Notes: generated by a model not told the origin, from the sequence alone. A stretch of 64,000 nucleotides of DNA from Pseudomonas mucidolens (GCF_900106045.1 NZ_LT629802.1:4960001-5024000), one strand, 5' to 3'; shown: positions 1 to 12,048, counted from the first letter of the stretch. Program-made: numbers and translations.

Positions 1-1336
1 AGATGTTCCGTTCCAACTGTTCGATAACGGTGGCGAACGTGTTTATCTGGCACAAAGTGGCCTGACTGGCACTGACGGTCCTGATGCGCGTGCTACCGGT
101 CGTCCGGTTTATTCGACGGAACAGCGGACTTATCAACTGGCTGATGGCCAGAACCAGCTGAATGTCGACCTGAAATTCAGTCACGACGGCGTCAATTACA
201 TCAAGCGCTTCAGCTTTACCCGCGGCTTGTACGATCTGAAAGTCACTTATCTGATCGATAACCAAAGCGCCAAGCCGTGGACGGGCAACCTGTTCGCCCA
301 GCTCAAGCGTGATGACAGCTCCGATCCGTCTTCCAGTACCGCCACTGGCACCGCGACCTACCTGGGTGCCGCCCTGTGGACAAGTGCCGAGCCGTACAAA
401 AAAGTGTCGATGAAAGATATCGACAAGGAAACGTTGAAAGAGACCGTCCAAGGCGGTTGGGTTGCATGGCTGCAACACTATTTCGTGACGGCATGGATCC
501 CGAACAAAAATGAATCCAACCTGGTTCAGACCCGCAAGGACAACCAGGGCAACTACATCATCGGTTTTACTGGCCCGGCATTGACCGTCGCGCCAGGTGC
601 CAAGGCTGAAACCAGCGCTACGTTGTACGCCGGTCCTAAGAGCCAGGCAGTCCTGAAAGAGTTATCCCCAGGTCTGGAACTGACCGTGGATTACGGAATC
701 CTGTGGTTCATTGCCCAGCCAATCTTCTGGCTGCTGCAACATATCCACAGCATCGTCGGTAACTGGGGCTGGTCGATCATCTTCCTGACCATGCTGATCA
801 AGGGGATTTTCTTCCCGTTGTCGGCAGCCAGCTACAAATCGATGGCGCGTATGCGCGCAGTGGCGCCGAAACTCGCCGCATTGAAAGAGCAACATGGCGA
901 TGACCGGCAGAAAATGTCGCAAGCCATGATGGAGCTGTACAAGAAAGAGAAGATCAACCCGCTGGGTGGTTGCTTGCCGATTCTGGTACAGATGCCGGTA
1001 TTCCTGTCGCTTTACTGGGTACTCCTGGAAAGCGTGGAAATGCGCCAGGCACCGTTCATGCTGTGGATAACCGACCTGTCGATCAAAGACCCGTTCTTTA
1101 TCCTGCCGATCATCATGGGCGCTACCATGTTCATCCAGCAGCGCTTGAACCCGACGCCGCCGGATCCGATGCAGGCCAAGGTGATGAAAATGATGCCAAT
1201 CATCTTCACCTTCTTCTTCCTGTGGTTCCCAGCGGGTCTGGTTCTGTACTGGGTAGTCAACAACGTGTTGTCGATCTCCCAACAGTGGTACATCACACGT
1301 AAAATCGAAGCGGCTGCGAAAAAAGCCGAGGCGTAA
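1..1336 (+). CDS. yidC: Membrane protein insertase YidC (3' part)
   Basis: YidC inserts and folds inner-membrane proteins with or without SecYEG. The reading frame is open from the window edge at base 2, so the N-terminal membrane segment and the start lie outside. Visible are the periplasmic beta-sandwich domain (about the first 210 residues), then the conserved hydrophobic core with the segments starting VDYGILWFIAQPIFWLLQ, the basic cytoplasmic hairpin loop (KSMARMRAVAPKLAALKEQ), GGCLPILVQMPVF and a lysine-rich tail. In pseudomonads the gene normally follows dnaA-side genes rpmH and rnpA, which places the left edge near the dnaA locus. A hairpin terminator follows the stop. Confidence 0.98.
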   Translation, partial: DVPFQLFDNGGERVYLAQSGLTGTDGPDARATGRPVYSTEQRTYQLADGQNQLNVDLKFSHDGVNYIKRFSFTRGLYDLKVTYLIDNQSAKPWTGNLFAQLKRDDSSDPSSSTATGTATYLGAALWTSAEPYKKVSMKDIDKETLKETVQGGWVAWLQHYFVTAWIPNKNESNLVQTRKDNQGNYIIGFTGPALTVAPGAKAETSATLYAGPKSQAVLKELSPGLELTVDYGILWFIAQPIFWLLQHIHSIVGNWGWSIIFLTMLIKGIFFPLSAASYKSMARMRAVAPKLAALKEQHGDDRQKMSQAMMELYKKEKINPLGGCLPILVQMPVFLSLYWVLLESVEMRQAPFMLWITDLSIKDPFFILPIIMGATMFIQQRLNPTPPDPMQAKVMKMMPIIFTFFFLWFPAGLVLYWVVNNVLSISQQWYITRKIEAAAKKAEA

Positions 1337-1363
1337 TTTACTCTGTGGATAAAACCACTCAAG

Positions 1364-1390
1364 ACGCCCCCTAGTGGGGCGTTTTGCTTT
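1364..1390 (+). terminator. Rho-independent terminator after yidC
   Basis: Bases 1364-1370 (acgcccc) pair with 1376-1382 (ggggcgt) around a short loop and run into a T-rich stretch (ttttgcttt). It sits between the yidC stop and the mnmE start. A perfect DnaA box (1344-1352) lies just upstream. Confidence 0.75.
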
Positions 1391-1416
1391 CCGTCACTTT
1401 TGTCCGGGTACCCGCC

Positions 1417-2787
1417 ATGAGCGCTCCTCGTGAAACCATCGCCGCTGTCGCCACCGCTCAAGGTCGTGGTGGCGTCGGTATCGTTCGAATTTCCGGCCCA
1501 CTCGCCCATGCGGCGGCCCGAGCCATCAGCGGCCGTGAGCTAAAGCCTCGGTACGCCCATTACGGCCCGTTTTTTGGGGATGAGCAGGAAGTCCTGGACG
1601 AAGGGATCGCTCTGTATTTTCCGGGGCCCAACTCCTTTACCGGAGAAGACGTGTTGGAGTTACAAGGCCATGGCGGGCCGATTGTCCTGGATATGTTGCT
1701 GCAACGTTGCCTGCAATTGGGTTGCCGTCTGGCTCGCCCGGGTGAATTCAGCGAGCGGGCATTTCTCAACGATAAACTTGACCTGGCCCAGGCCGAGGCT
1801 ATCGCGGACCTCATCGAGGCCAGTTCTGCACAGGCTGCGCGCAATGCATTGCGCTCGTTGCAAGGTGCGTTCTCCCAGCGTGTGCATAACCTCACCGAGC
1901 AGCTCATCGGTTTGCGGATCTATGTCGAAGCGGCCATTGATTTTCCGGAAGAGGAAATCGACTTTCTTGCCGATGGTCACGTCCTTGCCATGCTCGATAA
2001 AGTTCGCGATGAGTTATCCACAGTTCTCAAGGAAGCGGGACAGGGCGCGTTGTTGCGCGACGGGATGACGGTGGTTATTGCCGGTCGGCCAAACGCCGGC
2101 AAGTCCAGCCTGCTCAACGCACTGGCTGGGCGTGAGGCGGCGATTGTCACCGAGATTGCCGGCACCACCCGGGATGTATTGCGCGAACATATCCACATCG
2201 ATGGTATGCCGTTGCATGTGGTTGATACCGCAGGATTACGCGACACCGACGACCAGGTGGAAAAAATCGGCGTGGAGCGTGCGCTCAAAGCGATCGGCGA
2301 AGCCGACAGGGTCCTGCTGGTGGTGGACGCGACGGCGCCTGAAGCGGTGGATCCTTTCGCCCTGTGGCCGGAATTTCTCGAGCAACGACCAGATCCGGCA
2401 AAGGTTACGTTGATTCGCAACAAGGCTGATCTCACCGGTGAAGCCATTGCCCTGGAAGTCAGCGACGATGGCCATGTCACCATCAGCCTCAGCGCCAAGT
2501 CGGGTGGCGACGGTCTGGAGCTGCTGCGTGATCACCTCAAGGCCTGCATGGGCTATGAGCAGACGTCGGAGAGCAGTTTCAGTGCCCGCCGCAGGCATCT
2601 GGAAGCGCTGCGGCATGCCAGCGCCGCCCTGGAGCACGGTCGTGCGCAGCTGACCCTGGCGGGCGCGGGCGAGTTGCTGGCCGAAGATTTGCGTCAAGCC
2701 CAGCAACTGCTGGGAGAAATTACCGGCGCGTTCAGCTCCGACGATTTGTTGGGACGGATCTTTTCCAGCTTCTGCATCGGTAAATAA
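1417..2787 (+). CDS. mnmE: tRNA uridine-5-carboxymethylaminomethyl(34) synthesis GTPase MnmE
   Basis: MnmE works with MnmG to build the cmnm5 group on U34 of tRNAs reading split-box codons. The 456-residue product has the usual length. It begins [16 protein letters not shown] (formyl-THF-binding N domain) and has a central G domain with Walker [10 protein letters not shown] at residues 223-231, G3 DTAGLRDT and G4 NKAD. It ends in the invariant CIGK, whose Cys is catalytically important in the family. The ATG at 1417 was chosen because the upstream in-frame extension (from 1384) runs through the yidC terminator. A perfect DnaA box lies inside the gene at 2014-2022. Confidence 0.97.
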   Translation: MSAPRETIAAVATAQGRGGVGIVRISGPLAHAAARAISGRELKPRYAHYGPFFGDEQEVLDEGIALYFPGPNSFTGEDVLELQGHGGPIVLDMLLQRCLQLGCRLARPGEFSERAFLNDKLDLAQAEAIADLIEASSAQAARNALRSLQGAFSQRVHNLTEQLIGLRIYVEAAIDFPEEEIDFLADGHVLAMLDKVRDELSTVLKEAGQGALLRDGMTVVIAGRPNAGKSSLLNALAGREAAIVTEIAGTTRDVLREHIHIDGMPLHVVDTAGLRDTDDQVEKIGVERALKAIGEADRVLLVVDATAPEAVDPFALWPEFLEQRPDPAKVTLIRNKADLTGEAIALEVSDDGHVTISLSAKSGGDGLELLRDHLKACMGYEQTSESSFSARRRHLEALRHASAALEHGRAQLTLAGAGELLAEDLRQAQQLLGEITGAFSSDDLLGRIFSSFCIGK

Positions 2788-3336
2788 CCCTGGTTGCTCC
2801 CAGACAGGCCATTCGTGCCTGTCTGTTTCGCCCGAATCCGGGCATCAATTCCTTCTGTTGAAAATAGCCCACGGCCATAAACGGCTTTTTGTGGGCGCGA
2901 TTTGCCCTGACGAACGCTTTTCTGTGGATTAAGCCCTGTGAATAACCCGCCTTGTGCCCAGTTGATAACAGGGCTTGAAAACTGCGCATAATCCCCTCTG
3001 TGGATAACCACCTGTTTAATCCACAGGCTCAAGGCACTTATCCAAGGGCCTCATTGCCACCTGAACACAGACTTTTGAATCTCTGTACACAGCGTAAAAT
3101 CTGGTGTGTAGAACCTTATCCACAGAAAACTGGCTCAGTATAAATAAACATAAAAACAAAGATTTAATAAATCTCTCTCTTTTAATTTCTATTATCCGTG
3201 ATTCATCCACAGCTGGTTAAATTTTGTGCAAAGGGTTCTTTAGAAAGGCCTAAGTCCCTATACTTGCCGCCAAGGCTCCAAAACTCTTTCAACAATCAAT
3301 TCCTGATTACCTACATAAGCAGGCACGAGGTGCGTG
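2788..3336. other. Origin-like gap: DnaA-box cluster with AT-rich tract
   Basis: No gene is supported in these 549 bases. There are two perfect DnaA boxes (2999-3007 forward, 3116-3124 reverse) and near-matches at 2923-2931, 2937-2945, 3017-3025, 3038-3046, 3192-3200 and 3203-3211. A strongly AT-rich stretch of about 55 bases runs from 3136 to 3195, resembling a DNA-unwinding element. Pseudomonads are known to carry DnaA-box-rich regions both near dnaA and near gidA (mnmG). Whether this copy fires as an origin is inference. The right end must also hold the mnmG promoter. Confidence 0.65.
2801..2828 (+). terminator. Terminator after mnmE
   Basis: A nine-base stem, cagacaggc (2801-2809) with gcctgtctg (2817-2825), loops over attcgt and is followed by ttt. 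It lies 14 bases after the mnmE stop and separates mnmE from the DnaA-box-rich gap. Confidence 0.6.
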
Positions 3337-5229
3337 GTGGATTTCCCTTCCCGTTTTGAAGTGATCGTCATCGGCGGCGGTCATGCCGGTACCGAGGCAG
3401 CACTGGCGTCAGCGCGCATGGGCGTGAAAACCCTGCTGCTGACGCACAACGTGGAAACCCTCGGCGCCATGAGCTGCAATCCCGCCATCGGCGGAATTGG
3501 CAAAAGCCATCTGGTCAAGGAAATCGATGCCCTGGGCGGCGCGATGGCCATGGCCACCGATAAGGGTGGTATTCAGTTTCGCGTGTTGAACAGCCGTAAA
3601 GGCCCGGCTGTGCGAGCTACTCGTGCTCAGGCCGATCGGATCCTGTACAAGGCCGCCATCCGTGAAACTCTGGAAAATCAGCCGAACCTGTGGATATTTC
3701 AACAAGCGGCAGATGACCTGATTGTCGAGCAAGACCAGGTTCGTGGTGTTGTTACCCAGATGGGTCTGCGCTTTCTCGCAGAATCTGTGGTGTTGACCAC
3801 GGGTACGTTCCTGGGCGGACTTATCCACATCGGCATGCAGAATTATTCAGGCGGTCGTGCCGGTGATCCGCCTTCGATCGCACTGGCTCAGCGCCTGCGT
3901 GAGTTGCCATTGCGCGTGGGTCGCCTGAAAACCGGCACGCCACCGCGCATCGACGCACGCTCCGTGGATTTTTCGATGATGACCGAGCAAGCCGGCGACA
4001 CGCCGATCCCGGTCATGTCGTTCATGGGTTCCAAGGAACAACACCCGCGGCAGATCAGTTGCTGGATTACCCACACCAATGCCCGAACCCACGAAATCAT
4101 TGCCGCGAACCTCGACCGTTCGCCCATGTACTCCGGGGTGATCGAAGGCATTGGTCCGCGTTATTGCCCCTCGATTGAAGACAAGATCCACCGTTTTGCC
4201 GACAAGGAAAGCCACCAGGTCTTCATCGAGCCGGAAGGTTTGACCACCAACGAGTTGTATCCGAACGGAATTTCCACTTCCTTGCCGTTCGACGTGCAGA
4301 TCCAGATCGTGCAATCGATCCGTGGCATGGAAAACGCCCATATCGTGCGTCCCGGCTACGCCATCGAGTACGACTATTTCGATCCGCGCGACTTGAAATA
4401 CAGTCTGGAAACCAAGGTAATCGGTGGTTTGTTCTTTGCGGGGCAAATCAATGGCACCACCGGTTACGAAGAAGCCGGCGCCCAGGGATTGCTGGCCGGA
4501 ACCAACGCCGCACTGCGCGCACAGGGCAAGGACAGCTGGTGCCCGCGCCGCGATGAAGCCTACATCGGCGTGCTGGTTGATGACCTGATTACCCTCGGCA
4601 CCCAGGAACCGTACCGGATGTTCACGTCGCGGGCCGAATATCGCCTGATCCTGCGTGAAGACAACGCCGATCTGCGCTTGACCGAAAAAGGTCGCGAGTT
4701 GGGGTTGGTCGATGACGTGCGCTGGGCGGCGTTCTGCAAAAAACGCGAAAGTATCGAGCTGGAAGAGCAGCGTTTGAAAAGTACCTGGGTTCGTCCGGGT
4801 ACCGAGCAAGGCGATGCGATTGCCGAAAAATTCGGCACGCCGCTGACCCACGAATACAATTTGCTCAACCTGCTGTCCCGTCCGGAAATCGATTACGCAG
4901 GCCTGGTCGACGTGACTGGCGGCGGCGCCGAGGACCCACAGGTCGCCGAACAGGTTGAAATCAAGACCAAATATGCCGGATACATTGATCGCCAGCAGGA
5001 CGAAATCGCCCGTCTGCGTGCCAGTGAAAACACTAAATTGCCTGTGGATATCGATTACACCGGCATTTCCGGCCTGTCCAAAGAGATTCAAGGCAAGCTG
5101 GGGACAACGCGTCCGGAAACACTCGGCCAGGCTTCGCGTATCCCGGGTGTCACCCCGGCAGCCATTTCGCTGTTGATGATTCATTTGAAAAAACGCGGCG
5201 CGGGCCGTCAGTTGGAGCAAAGCGCTTGA
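3337..5229 (+). CDS. mnmG: tRNA uridine-5-carboxymethylaminomethyl(34) synthesis enzyme MnmG
   Basis: This FAD- and NADH-dependent partner of MnmE (old name GidA) is read as 630 residues. The N-terminal Rossmann dinucleotide-binding motif is [10 protein letters not shown]. Family signatures [20 protein letters not shown] and [13 protein letters not shown] are present, and the C-terminal MnmE-binding helical domain is intact. Two adjacent GTG codons could start it. The second (3337) sits six bases after the gagg Shine-Dalgarno (3327-3330) and gives MDFPSRFEV, the usual Pseudomonas start. The first (3334) would leave only three bases of spacing. A perfect DnaA box lies inside at 3821-3829. The stop overlaps the rsmG start. 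Confidence 0.97.
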   Translation: MDFPSRFEVIVIGGGHAGTEAALASARMGVKTLLLTHNVETLGAMSCNPAIGGIGKSHLVKEIDALGGAMAMATDKGGIQFRVLNSRKGPAVRATRAQADRILYKAAIRETLENQPNLWIFQQAADDLIVEQDQVRGVVTQMGLRFLAESVVLTTGTFLGGLIHIGMQNYSGGRAGDPPSIALAQRLRELPLRVGRLKTGTPPRIDARSVDFSMMTEQAGDTPIPVMSFMGSKEQHPRQISCWITHTNARTHEIIAANLDRSPMYSGVIEGIGPRYCPSIEDKIHRFADKESHQVFIEPEGLTTNELYPNGISTSLPFDVQIQIVQSIRGMENAHIVRPGYAIEYDYFDPRDLKYSLETKVIGGLFFAGQINGTTGYEEAGAQGLLAGTNAALRAQGKDSWCPRRDEAYIGVLVDDLITLGTQEPYRMFTSRAEYRLILREDNADLRLTEKGRELGLVDDVRWAAFCKKRESIELEEQRLKSTWVRPGTEQGDAIAEKFGTPLTHEYNLLNLLSRPEIDYAGLVDVTGGGAEDPQVAEQVEIKTKYAGYIDRQQDEIARLRASENTKLPVDIDYTGISGLSKEIQGKLGTTRPETLGQASRIPGVTPAAISLLMIHLKKRGAGRQLEQSA

Positions 5230-5870
5230 GTTCGTTGGTCACCTCGCAACATGCCGAAGAGTTATCCACAGGTGCTCGTCAGTTGGGGGTCAACCTGACC
5301 GAGACCCAGCACGAGTTGCTGCTGGGGTATCTGGCCCTGTTGATCAAATGGAACAAGGCGTACAACCTCACTGCCGTGCGCGATCCGGACGAGATGGTGT
5401 CTCGGCACCTGCTCGACAGTCTCAGCGTGATGCCGTTTATCGAAAACGGTCGCTGGCTGGATGTCGGCAGCGGTGGCGGCATGCCTGGCATTCCACTGGC
5501 GATCCTGTTTCCCGACTCGCAGGTGACCTGCCTGGACAGCAACGGCAAGAAAACCCGCTTCCTCACTCAGGTCAAACTCGAACTCAAACTGGATAACCTG
5601 CAAGTTATCCACAGCCGCGTCGAAGCCTATGTCCCTGAGCAGCCCTTCAACGGAATTGTTTCCCGGGCGTTCAGCAGCATGGAAAACTTCACGGGCTGGA
5701 CTCGCCACCTCGGCGACCGCGATACGCGTTGGTTGGCAATGAAGGGCGTTCATCCAAGCGACGAGCTGTTAGCATTGCCGGCAGACTTCCACCTCGATAG
5801 CGAACACGCCTTGGCCGTACCCGGTTGCCAAGGCCAACGCCATCTGCTGATACTGCGCCGCACGGCATGA
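5226..5870 (+). CDS. rsmG: 16S rRNA (guanine(527)-N7)-methyltransferase RsmG
   Basis: RsmG (GidB) methylates G527 of 16S rRNA, and its loss gives low-level streptomycin resistance. The product has 214 residues with the SAM-binding motif [11 protein letters not shown] and the conserved [16 protein letters not shown] stretch. The start is TTG at 5226, which overlaps the mnmG stop codon (TTGA), with ggag at 5213 as ribosome site, so translation is probably coupled. Two perfect DnaA boxes lie within this gene (5262-5270 and 5605-5613), an unusual density for coding DNA. Confidence 0.96.
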   Translation: MSSLVTSQHAEELSTGARQLGVNLTETQHELLLGYLALLIKWNKAYNLTAVRDPDEMVSRHLLDSLSVMPFIENGRWLDVGSGGGMPGIPLAILFPDSQVTCLDSNGKKTRFLTQVKLELKLDNLQVIHSRVEAYVPEQPFNGIVSRAFSSMENFTGWTRHLGDRDTRWLAMKGVHPSDELLALPADFHLDSEHALAVPGCQGQRHLLILRRTA

Positions 5871-5888
5871 TTGGGAACACAAGCAAGA

Positions 5889-6686
5889 ATGGCTAAGGTA
5901 TTCGCGATAGCGAACCAGAAAGGTGGTGTGGGTAAAACCACCACCTGCATCAACCTCGCAGCTTCCCTGGTCGCTACCAAGCGCCGGGTGCTGTTGATCG
6001 ATCTCGATCCACAGGGCAACGCCACCATGGGCAGCGGTGTGGATAAACATGGCCTGGAAAACTCGGTCTACGACTTGCTGATTGGCGAGTGCGACCTAGC
6101 GCAGGCCATGCACTATTCCGAGCACGGCGGCTATCAACTGCTGCCGGCCAACCGCGACTTGACCGCGGCGGAAGTGGTGCTGCTGGAAATGCAGATGAAA
6201 GAAAGTCGTCTGCGCAGCGCTTTGGCACCGATCCGCGAGAATTACGATTACATCCTGATCGATTGCCCGCCGTCGCTGTCGATGTTGACGCTGAATGCCT
6301 TGGTGGCCGCCGATGGGGTGATTATCCCTATGCAATGCGAGTACTTTGCGCTCGAAGGCTTGAGCGACCTTGTGGATAACATCAAGCGCATCGCCGAGCT
6401 GCTCAACCCTAACCTGAAGGTCGAAGGTTTACTGCGGACCATGTATGACCCGCGTCTGAGCCTGATGAACGACGTTTCGGCGCAGCTCAAGGAACACTTT
6501 GGCGATCAGCTTTACGACACGGTGATTCCACGCAACATTCGCCTGGCCGAAGCACCAAGCTACGGCATGCCTGCGCTGGCGTACGATAAATCCTCGCGTG
6601 GCGCACTGGCCTACCTGGCCCTGGCGGGCGAGATGGTTCGTCGCCAACGCCGTCACTCACGCACCGCTGCTGTCCAGCCAACTTAA
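5889..6686 (+). CDS. parA: Chromosome partitioning ATPase ParA
   Basis: ParA/Soj is a deviant Walker-type ATPase that forms a nucleoid gradient moving ParB-parS complexes. The 265-residue product begins MAKVFAIANQKGGVGKTTTC with the deviant Walker A motif KGGVGKTT. Walker B (YDYILIDCPPSL) follows. The ATG at 5889 fits the family start; an in-frame TTG at 5871, immediately after the rsmG stop, is less likely. Two perfect DnaA boxes lie within the gene at 6038-6046 and 6371-6379. It is followed after 9 bases by parB. Confidence 0.97.
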   Translation: MAKVFAIANQKGGVGKTTTCINLAASLVATKRRVLLIDLDPQGNATMGSGVDKHGLENSVYDLLIGECDLAQAMHYSEHGGYQLLPANRDLTAAEVVLLEMQMKESRLRSALAPIRENYDYILIDCPPSLSMLTLNALVAADGVIIPMQCEYFALEGLSDLVDNIKRIAELLNPNLKVEGLLRTMYDPRLSLMNDVSAQLKEHFGDQLYDTVIPRNIRLAEAPSYGMPALAYDKSSRGALAYLALAGEMVRRQRRHSRTAAVQPT

Positions 6687-6695
6687 GGAACCCCC

Positions 6696-7568
6696 ATGGC
6701 CGTCAAGAAACGAGGTCTCGGACGTGGATTGGACGCACTGCTGAGTGGTCCGACTGTCACGACCCTTGAAGAACAAGCGGTGCAGGTCGATGAGCGCGAG
6801 TTGCAACATGTGCCGCTGGACCTGATCCAGCGTGGCAAATACCAGCCGCGCCGCGACATGGATCCCCAGGCCCTGGAAGAATTGGCGAACTCGATCAAGA
6901 GCCAGGGCGTGATGCAGCCGATTGTGGTGCGCCCGATTGCCGGTGGACGCTTTGAGATCATAGCCGGCGAACGTCGCTGGCGTGCCAGCCAACAGGCCGG
7001 CAAGGAAAGCATCCCGGCGATGGTGCGTGATGTACCGGATGAAGCCGCTATCGCCATGGCGCTGATCGAGAACATTCAGCGCGAAGACCTCAATCCGATC
7101 GAGGAAGCTATCGCCCTGCAGCGCTTGCAGCAGGAATTCCAGCTGACCCAGCAACAGGTGGCCGATGCCGTGGGTAAATCCCGGGTGACGGTGTCCAACT
7201 TGCTGCGCCTGATTGCGCTTCCGGAAGTGATCAAGACCATGCTTTCCCATGGTGACCTTGAAATGGGGCACGCTCGGGCATTGCTGGGTTTGCCGGAAAA
7301 TCAACAGGTTGAAGGGGCGCGACACGTTGTCGCACGAGGGCTCACCGTTCGTCAGACGGAAGCGCTGGTTCGCCAATGGCTCAACGGTAAACCGGCTGCT
7401 GTGGAAGCGACCAAAGTCGACCCGGATATCGCTCGTCTCGAACAGCGTCTGGCCGAGCGGCTGGGCTCTGCGGTGCAAATTCGCCACGGGAAGAAGGGCA
7501 AAGGACAACTGGTTATCGGATATAACTCTCTCGATGAGCTTCAGGGCGTCCTTGCCCACATCCGCTGA
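6696..7568 (+). CDS. parB: Chromosome partitioning protein ParB
   Basis: ParB/Spo0J binds parS, spreads on DNA as a CTP-dependent clamp and loads condensin. The 290-residue product starts MAVKKRGLGRGLDALL, the typical N-terminal ParA-stimulating peptide. It has the CTP-binding box GERRWRA, the ENIQREDLNPIEEA segment and a helix-turn-helix (TQQQVADAVGKSRVTVSNLLRL) that reads parS. The C-terminal dimer domain is complete. A start codon eight bases after aagga supports the ATG at 6696. A matching parS palindrome occurs in this window at 44473-44486. Confidence 0.97.
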   Translation: MAVKKRGLGRGLDALLSGPTVTTLEEQAVQVDERELQHVPLDLIQRGKYQPRRDMDPQALEELANSIKSQGVMQPIVVRPIAGGRFEIIAGERRWRASQQAGKESIPAMVRDVPDEAAIAMALIENIQREDLNPIEEAIALQRLQQEFQLTQQQVADAVGKSRVTVSNLLRLIALPEVIKTMLSHGDLEMGHARALLGLPENQQVEGARHVVARGLTVRQTEALVRQWLNGKPAAVEATKVDPDIARLEQRLAERLGSAVQIRHGKKGKGQLVIGYNSLDELQGVLAHIR

Positions 7569-7613
7569 AACATTTGCTTATGTAGCGCGCAGTCGGAAAT
7601 CACTACCCGGCAG

Positions 7614-7642
7614 TTGAATAGGGGCTAAACCGCCCCTATACT
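7614..7642 (+). promoter_or_regulatory. Sigma70-type promoter of the atp operon
   Basis: TTGAAT (7614-7619) and TATACT (7637-7642) are separated by 17 bases, a near-ideal housekeeping promoter. The spacer contains a dyad (aggggc...gcccct, about 7620-7637). It lies about 75 bases upstream of atpI, in the parB-atpI gap. Confidence 0.6.
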
Positions 7643-7716
7643 CTGCGCGCATTTTGTCGGCACAAATTATGCCAAGTTATTGATTTCCGGCAGCCGACCA
7701 TTGAGGAGCAAAAGTG

Positions 7717-9010
<1,294 letters not shown>

Positions 9011-9034
9011 GACCAGTCTCGACTAGTCTGATGT

Positions 9035-9056
9035 CCTTCCCGGTGAAACGGGAAGG
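9035..9056 (+). promoter_or_regulatory. Intra-operon hairpin between atpB and atpE
   Basis: Bases 9035-9041 (ccttccc) pair with 9050-9056 (gggaagg). There is no following T run, so it is unlikely to terminate. An RNA-stability or processing role ahead of the highly expressed atpE is an inference. Confidence 0.4.
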
Positions 9057-9128
9057 TGGCCTGAAAGGGCTATGAAACGATTTGTTTTACCGCTTTAAAA
9101 TCTAAAAAACCTAAACCATACGACGTAA

Positions 9129-9401
<273 letters not shown>

Positions 9402-9457
9402 TCACTCGTTTTTTCGAGTGATTGGTGTGTTGTGCAACGAACGAGCGAGGTATTGGC

Positions 9458-9928
9458 GTGAACATTAATGCAACCATTATTGGTCAGTCCTTAGCGTTCT
9501 TGATTTTTGTAGTTTTTTGCATGAAGTTCGTATGGCCTCCGGTCATCGCGGCTTTGCACGAACGTCAGAAGAAGATCGCGGATGGACTGGACGCTGCCGC
9601 CCGAGCAGCTCGCGACCTGGAGTTGGCCCAAGACAAAGCGGGTCAGCAACTGCGCGAAGCGAAAGCTCAGGCAGCTGAAATCATTGAGCAAGCCAAGAAA
9701 CGCGGTAACCAGATCGTTGAAGAGGCTGTTGAAAAAGCCCGTATCGACGCTGACCGTGTGAAGGTTCAGGCTCAGGCCGAGATCGAGCAGGAATTGAACA
9801 GTGTCAAAGATGCGCTGCGTGCCCAACTGGGTGCTCTGGCCGTCGGCGGTGCTGAGAAGATCCTGGGTGCCACAATCGATCAAAACGCGCACGCGGAGCT
9901 GGTTAACAAACTGGCTGCTGAAATTTAA
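9458..9928 (+). CDS. atpF: F0F1 ATP synthase subunit b
   Basis: Subunit b is the peripheral stalk. The product of 156 residues begins [20 protein letters not shown], a single membrane helix, followed by a long alanine- and charge-rich coiled coil. The GTG at 9458 with gcgagg upstream gives the usual Pseudomonas length; the in-frame ATG at 9422 would add an unlikely 12-residue extension. Confidence 0.96.
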   Translation: MNINATIIGQSLAFLIFVVFCMKFVWPPVIAALHERQKKIADGLDAAARAARDLELAQDKAGQQLREAKAQAAEIIEQAKKRGNQIVEEAVEKARIDADRVKVQAQAEIEQELNSVKDALRAQLGALAVGGAEKILGATIDQNAHAELVNKLAAEI

Positions 9929-9940
9929 GCGAGGGCGATC

Positions 9941-10477
9941 ATGGCAGAATTGACCACGTTGGCCCGACCTTACGCTAAGGCAGCCTTCGAGCACGCCCAG
10001 GCCCACCAGCAGCTGGCCTCTTGGTCAGCCATGCTCGGCCTGGCTGCAGCAGTGTCGCAAGACGACACCATGCAGCGCGTGCTCAAGGCCCCGCGACTGA
10101 CGAGCGCAGACAAGGCCGCCACGTTTATTGACGTGTGCGGCGACAAGTTTGATGTAAAAGTGCAGAACTTCATTCACGTCGTTGCCGAAAACGACCGTCT
10201 CCCGCTTCTGCCGGAGATTGCCGCTCTGTTCGACCTGTACAAGGCCGAGCAAGAGAAATCGGTAGACGTTGAAGTCACCAGTGCTTTTGCATTGAACCAA
10301 GAACAGCAAGACAAACTCGCCAAGGTTCTCAGTGCACGACTCAATCGGGAAGTGCGCCTGCAAGCTACGGAAGACAAGTCCCTCATTGGGGGCATTGTCA
10401 TTCGCGCCGGCGACCTGGTTATCGATGGCTCGGTTCGCGGCAAACTCGCGAGCCTTGCCGAAGCATTGAAATCTTGA
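9941..10477 (+). CDS. atpH: F0F1 ATP synthase subunit delta
   Basis: Subunit delta caps the F1 head and binds the b stalk. The product has 178 residues, starting [19 protein letters not shown], the family's hallmark N-terminus. The C-terminal part contains the conserved [22 protein letters not shown] segment. It follows atpF by 12 bases and precedes atpA by 21, in the canonical atp order. Confidence 0.98.
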   Translation: MAELTTLARPYAKAAFEHAQAHQQLASWSAMLGLAAAVSQDDTMQRVLKAPRLTSADKAATFIDVCGDKFDVKVQNFIHVVAENDRLPLLPEIAALFDLYKAEQEKSVDVEVTSAFALNQEQQDKLAKVLSARLNREVRLQATEDKSLIGGIVIRAGDLVIDGSVRGKLASLAEALKS

Positions 10478-10498
10478 GTTTGAAGGGGCAGCAGAGCA

Positions 10499-12043
10499 AT
10501 GCAGCAACTCAATCCTTCCGAAATAAGTGAAATTATCAAGGGCCGCATCGACAAGCTCGATGTGACCTCCCAAGCCCGTAACGAAGGCACTGTCGTCAGC
10601 GTATCTGACGGCATCGTGCGGATTCACGGTCTGGCCGACGTCATGTACGGCGAAATGATCGAGTTTCCGGGCGGCGTCTTCGGTATGGCCCTCAACCTGG
10701 AGCAAGACTCCGTAGGTGCCGTTGTATTGGGCGCTTACCAGTCTCTGGCCGAAGGCATGAGCGCCAAGTGCACAGGCCGCATCCTGGAGGTTCCAGTTGG
10801 TAAGGAATTGCTGGGTCGTGTTGTCGACGCACTGGGTAACCCTGTTGACGGCAAAGGTCCGCTGAACAACACCGAGACCGATGCGGTCGAGAAAGTTGCT
10901 CCTGGCGTGATCTGGCGTAAGTCGGTAGACCAGCCTGTACAGACTGGCTACAAGGCTGTCGATGCCATGATCCCGGTCGGCCGTGGCCAGCGTGAGCTGA
11001 TCATTGGTGACCGTCAGATCGGCAAGACCGCACTGGCGATCGACGCGATCATCAACCAGAAAGACAGCGGCATTTTCTGCGTCTACGTAGCCATCGGTCA
11101 GAAGCAATCGACCATCGCTAACGTGGTTCGCAAGCTGGAAGAAAACGGCGCCCTGGCCAACACGATCATCGTGGCTGCCAGTGCTTCGGAATCTCCTGCG
11201 CTGCAATTCCTGGCACCGTACTCCGGTTGCACCATGGGTGAATTCTTCCGCGACCGCGGTGAAGACGCGCTGATCGTTTATGACGATCTGTCCAAGCAAG
11301 CAGTGGCTTACCGCCAGATTTCCCTGCTGCTGCGCCGTCCACCAGGCCGTGAAGCCTACCCAGGCGACGTGTTCTATCTCCACTCCCGTCTGTTGGAGCG
11401 CGCATCCCGCGTTTCCGAAGAGTACGTAGAGAAGTTCACCAACGGCGCAGTGACCGGCAAAACCGGTTCCCTGACCGCACTGCCGATCATCGAAACCCAG
11501 GCTGGCGACGTTTCCGCGTTCGTTCCGACCAACGTGATTTCCATCACCGACGGTCAGATCTTCCTGGAATCGGCCATGTTCAACTCCGGGATCCGTCCTG
11601 CTGTGAACGCCGGTGTTTCGGTATCCCGTGTGGGTGGTGCCGCTCAGACCAAGATCATCAAGAAGCTCTCCGGTGGTATCCGTACCGCTCTGGCTCAGTA
11701 CCGTGAACTGGCGGCATTCGCCCAGTTCGCTTCTGACCTGGACGAAGCGACCCGTAAGCAACTTGAGCATGGTCAGCGCGTTACCGAGCTGATGAAGCAG
11801 AAGCAATACGCCCCAATGTCGATCGCTGACATGGCGTTGTCGCTGTATGCCGCTGAGCGTGGGTTCCTGACTGACGTCGAAATCGCCAAGGTCGGCAGCT
11901 TTGAACAAGCGCTGATTGCTTACTTCAACCGCGATCATGCCGATTTGATGGCCAAGATCAACGTGAAGGGTGACTTCAATGACGAAATCGACGCTGGCAT
12001 GAAAGCCGGTATCGAGAAGTTCAAGGCCACCCAAACCTGGTAA
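10499..12043 (+). CDS. atpA: F0F1 ATP synthase subunit alpha
   Basis: The regulatory nucleotide-binding subunit of F1 is read as 514 residues, starting [17 protein letters not shown]. The P-loop GDRQIGKTA lies near residues 169-177, with the alpha-specific Gln in place of an acidic catalytic residue. The motif [17 protein letters not shown] near residue 370 is the ATPase alpha/beta signature. The protein is intact and of normal length. Confidence 0.99.
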   Translation: MQQLNPSEISEIIKGRIDKLDVTSQARNEGTVVSVSDGIVRIHGLADVMYGEMIEFPGGVFGMALNLEQDSVGAVVLGAYQSLAEGMSAKCTGRILEVPVGKELLGRVVDALGNPVDGKGPLNNTETDAVEKVAPGVIWRKSVDQPVQTGYKAVDAMIPVGRGQRELIIGDRQIGKTALAIDAIINQKDSGIFCVYVAIGQKQSTIANVVRKLEENGALANTIIVAASASESPALQFLAPYSGCTMGEFFRDRGEDALIVYDDLSKQAVAYRQISLLLRRPPGREAYPGDVFYLHSRLLERASRVSEEYVEKFTNGAVTGKTGSLTALPIIETQAGDVSAFVPTNVISITDGQIFLESAMFNSGIRPAVNAGVSVSRVGGAAQTKIIKKLSGGIRTALAQYRELAAFAQFASDLDEATRKQLEHGQRVTELMKQKQYAPMSIADMALSLYAAERGFLTDVEIAKVGSFEQALIAYFNRDHADLMAKINVKGDFNDEIDAGMKAGIEKFKATQTW

Positions 12044-12048
12044 GCCGC

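Noticed and set aside
970..1302. Second rightward frame inside yidC
   Set aside because: Frame shadow of yidC with no independent start signal or motif.
3847..5220. Leftward 457-codon frame opposite mnmG
   Set aside because: Antisense shadow of a complete, conserved mnmG.
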